A stretch of 64,000 bases of DNA. Origin: Sphingomonas immobilis (GTDB taxonomy: Bacteria > Pseudomonadota > Alphaproteobacteria > Sphingomonadales > Sphingomonadaceae). Shown here piece after piece: positions 61,999 to 64,000 of this stretch (position 1 is the first letter of the stretch; every line of letters starts with the position of its first letter). Made by a program: the position numbers and the translations under genes. The notes below the pieces were generated by a model, which saw only the letters and a list, made by a program, of their open reading frames with translations, searched no databases and was not told the origin of the DNA. The DNA is taken from positions 310,001-374,000 of the forward strand of contig NZ_JAUQSZ010000002.1 in the NCBI RefSeq assembly GCF_030580995.1, in the 5' to 3' direction.

Positions 61999-63384
61999 AT
62001 GGAAAACGCCTACACCGCCATGCGATCCGCCGCCGAGGCCGCCATCGCCTATCGCCGCGATACCGCCTCCGCCGAGACCAATCCGGTCGCGACCTATGCG
62101 GACATCTTCGCCGCCTTCGACGCGCCGCTCCCCGAAACCGGCGGCGATCCGCAGGCGATCATCGCAGACCTCATCGCGCGTGCCACCCCCGGCATCCGCG
62201 CGCAAACGTCCCCCCGCTTCTTCGGCTGGGTGATCGGCAATTCGCATCCCACGGGCGTCGCCGCCGACTGGCTCGCCGCCGCCTGGGGGCAGAACGCCGC
62301 CAACGTCTCCGCCGCGCCTGCGGCTTCCGCCGTCGAGGCGGTGGCCGCGCGCTGGCTGCTCGAACTGTTGGGCCTCCCCGCCGAGGCCTCGGTCGGCGTC
62401 GTCACCGGCGCGACCGTCGCCAACTTCGTCTGCCTCGCCGCCGCGCGCAGCGCCGTGCTGGCGCGCGCGGGGTGGGACGTCGAGGCCGACGGCCTGTTCG
62501 GCGCCCCGCCGGTCACGGTGCTGATCGGCGCCGACGCCCACGCCACCGTCTATTCGGGCCTCAAATATCTCGGCCTCGGTGCGAAGCGGGTGAAGGAGAT
62601 CGCCACCGACGATCTCGGCCGCATGCGCCCCGCCGCTTTCGAGGCCGCGCTGAAGGCCGCGTCCGGCCCCATCATCGCCATCGCCCAGTCCGGCCAGATC
62701 TGCACCGGCGCGAGCGACCCCTTCACCGAGATCGCGCCGCTCGCGCGCGACGCGGGCGCGTGGCTCCATGTCGACGGTGCCTTCGGTTTGTGGGCGCAGG
62801 CCGCGCCCGCCCGCGCCGCACAGACCGCCGGGGTGGAGCTCGCTGACAGTTGGGCGACCGACGGCCACAAATGGCTGCAGACGCCCTACGATTGCGGCTT
62901 CGCGATCGTCCGCGATGCCGAGGCCCACGCCCGCGCGATGGCGGTCTCCGCCAGCTATCTGCCGCCTGCCGACACCGGCGAGCGTGACCCTTCCACCTAC
63001 GTCCCCGAACTCTCGCGCCGCGCGCGCGGCTTCGCGACCTGGGCGATGATCCGCCAGCTCGGCCGCGAAGGCGTCGCCGAAATGGTCGAGCGCGACTGCC
63101 GCGTCGCCGCGCACATGGGTGAGACGCTGGCACGGGAACCCGGCATCACGCTCGTCGCGCCGATCCTGCTCAACCAGTTCATGGTCCGCTTCGGCGACGA
63201 CGACGCCACCACGCTGAAAGTGATCGCGCAGATCCAGCAGGATGCAGTGCTCTACGCCGGATCGGCGGCTTGGCGCGGCCAGACGGTGATGCGCGCCTCG
63301 GTCTGCTCGGTCGCGACGACGATGGCCGACGCGGATATCTCCGTCGCCGCGATCCTTTCGGCATGGCGGAGGGTACGTGGCTGA
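61999..63384 (+). CDS. PLP-dependent group II decarboxylase-family protein
   Basis: 461 residues. PLP-fold features: SPRFFGWVIGNSHPTGVAADWLAAAWGQN, GVVTGATVANFVCLAAARSAVL (cofactor-phosphate region), WLHVDGAFGLWA (the Asp that pairs with the pyridine N) and the internal-aldimine Lys291 in TDGHKWLQTPYDCG. Aromatic-L-amino-acid or glutamate/2,4-diaminobutyrate specificity cannot be told from this alone. The stop overlaps the next gene. Confidence 0.88.
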   Translation: MENAYTAMRSAAEAAIAYRRDTASAETNPVATYADIFAAFDAPLPETGGDPQAIIADLIARATPGIRAQTSPRFFGWVIGNSHPTGVAADWLAAAWGQNAANVSAAPAASAVEAVAARWLLELLGLPAEASVGVVTGATVANFVCLAAARSAVLARAGWDVEADGLFGAPPVTVLIGADAHATVYSGLKYLGLGAKRVKEIATDDLGRMRPAAFEAALKAASGPIIAIAQSGQICTGASDPFTEIAPLARDAGAWLHVDGAFGLWAQAAPARAAQTAGVELADSWATDGHKWLQTPYDCGFAIVRDAEAHARAMAVSASYLPPADTGERDPSTYVPELSRRARGFATWAMIRQLGREGVAEMVERDCRVAAHMGETLAREPGITLVAPILLNQFMVRFGDDDATTLKVIAQIQQDAVLYAGSAAWRGQTVMRASVCSVATTMADADISVAAILSAWRRVRG

Positions 63385-63808
63385 TCCCGACCTTGAGCGG
63401 ATGAAGCGCTTCCTCGGTATTGCCGCGACCGAAGTCATGGGCGTTCCGGCCGATAGCGAGATTCACCCCTCGCGTGTGTTGGCGGAAATCGAGGTTCGAC
63501 ACGGTAAGTCCAAGGCCAAAGCCGGCCTGAAGATGGCAATCAACGATATTGTCGAGATGACCGGCCGCTACGGTCATGCGGAGACGTTGCAATTTGATGC
63601 GATCCTGTCGGCACAGGACGCGATGACGCTCTCGCAAGCGCGTGCGTATTTTTCGAAGCGACTAAAGGCGATCCGCAAGCGTGGCGAAATCGCTTCCGAG
63701 GCCGAATATTATATGGTCCGAAACGCCGTGGAGGCGTTGCAACCGGATGAAGCAGGCGAACTGAACGATATGCTATCGGCGTTCGAGCAGCGGGTGGAAC
63801 GGAAATGA
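63377..63808 (+). CDS. Hypothetical protein, 143 aa
   Basis: GTG at 63377 overlaps the decarboxylase end by 8 bases. The protein is mostly helical, with a repeat-like basic middle (HGKSKAKAGLKMAINDIVEMTGRYGHAETLQFDAILS) and KRLKAIRKRGEIASEAEYYMVRNAVEALQPDEAGELNDMLSAFEQRV. Some sequence is slightly lower in GC than the neighbours. I do not recognise a family. Confidence 0.7.
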   Translation: MADPDLERMKRFLGIAATEVMGVPADSEIHPSRVLAEIEVRHGKSKAKAGLKMAINDIVEMTGRYGHAETLQFDAILSAQDAMTLSQARAYFSKRLKAIRKRGEIASEAEYYMVRNAVEALQPDEAGELNDMLSAFEQRVERK

Positions 63809-64000
63809 CGGGCCTTATCGAAATCGCGAGCGACCACCTCTCGGCCGCCATCAACCCGCTCGGTGCCGAACTCACGCGTCTGCGCGACGCGCAGGGTCGC
63901 GAGCTGATGACGAACGCCGACCCGGCCTTCTGGACCGGCCACGCGCCGATCCTCTTCCCCATCGTCGGCCGTCTCAACGGCGACGCGCTCCACGTCGACG
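63805..64000 (+). CDS. Aldose 1-epimerase (LacX-type) family protein, 3' end outside window
   Basis: The ATG at 63805 overlaps the stop of the previous gene (ATGA) and the frame stays open to the end of the window (65 codons). The start IEIASDHLSAAINPLGAELTRLRD and HAPILFPIVGRLNGD match the N-terminal half of galactose-mutarotase-like proteins of the LacX subgroup, in which PxxFPxxGR is conserved. Active-site His and Glu residues lie beyond the window. Confidence 0.8.
   Translation, partial: MTGLIEIASDHLSAAINPLGAELTRLRDAQGRELMTNADPAFWTGHAPILFPIVGRLNGDALHVD

Overview
The window is a continuous chromosomal segment of a GC-rich (roughly two-thirds G+C) alphaproteobacterium. It is most likely a Sphingomonas-like member of the Sphingomonadaceae. 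The lineage is inferred from the protein set (a crtB/crtI/crtY carotenoid cluster, an imuA-imuB-dnaE2 mutasome behind a GTTC-N7-GTTC SOS box, MipA/OmpV and PldA outer-membrane proteins) and from many short palindromic repeats. No rRNA, tRNA, insertion sequence, prophage or CRISPR array was seen. Genes are dense: no gene-free stretch exceeds about 260 bases, and most of the longer gaps hold a palindromic repeat.

Layout. 1-5.2 kb: end of a DUF885 peptidase, a hypothetical gene, purK-purE, a fumarylacetoacetate-hydrolase-type enzyme and a frameshifted 2'-5' RNA ligase gene. 5.2-11.3 kb: the SOS mutagenesis operon imuA-imuB-dnaE2 (minus strand). 11.5-15.2 kb: E1-alpha, E1-beta and E2 of the branched-chain 2-oxoacid dehydrogenase. 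15.3-17.3 kb: a small membrane protein, an ArsR-SRPBCC pair with an operator across the start codon, and an SDR. 17.4-23.7 kb: the (p)ppGpp synthetase/hydrolase, then a surface-glycan module (GT2, methyltransferase, GtrA, GT-C-like membrane protein). 23.8-30.7 kb: MarC, a secreted hypothetical, FolD, YggT, an alpha/beta hydrolase, ArgB, a YhhQ-type transporter and a nucleoside transporter. 30.9-36.3 kb: a GT39 mannosyltransferase, MetZ, ApaG, a LysR regulator, a GNAT enzyme and two small proteins. 36.4-41.7 kb: carotenoid genes crtB, crtI and crtY, with a LOG-family gene between crtB and crtI and a divergent sterol-desaturase-family hydroxylase. 41.8-46.9 kb: MipA/OmpV, two tandem Tat-exported ferritin-like proteins, and thiC under a TPP riboswitch. 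47.0-47.9 kb: a low-GC orphan membrane protein, the clearest horizontally acquired gene. 47.9-56.8 kb: an HTH-like protein, Ung, small envelope proteins, a GGDEF protein, PldA, an IMPase-family phosphatase and an AsmA protein. 57.0-64.0 kb: rpmI-rplT, a LysE exporter, pheS-pheT, a PLP decarboxylase, a hypothetical protein and the start of an aldose-1-epimerase-type gene.

The most unusual property is the repeat landscape. At least five families of 70-160 bp palindromes are present. Some sit in the 3' gaps between genes. Others sit inside operons, running from the stop codon of one gene to the ribosome binding site of the next. Three lie in frame inside coding sequences: ImuB, the E2 linker, and between a signal peptide and its mature protein. 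A separate 48-bp two-box element recurs at two convergent gene ends.
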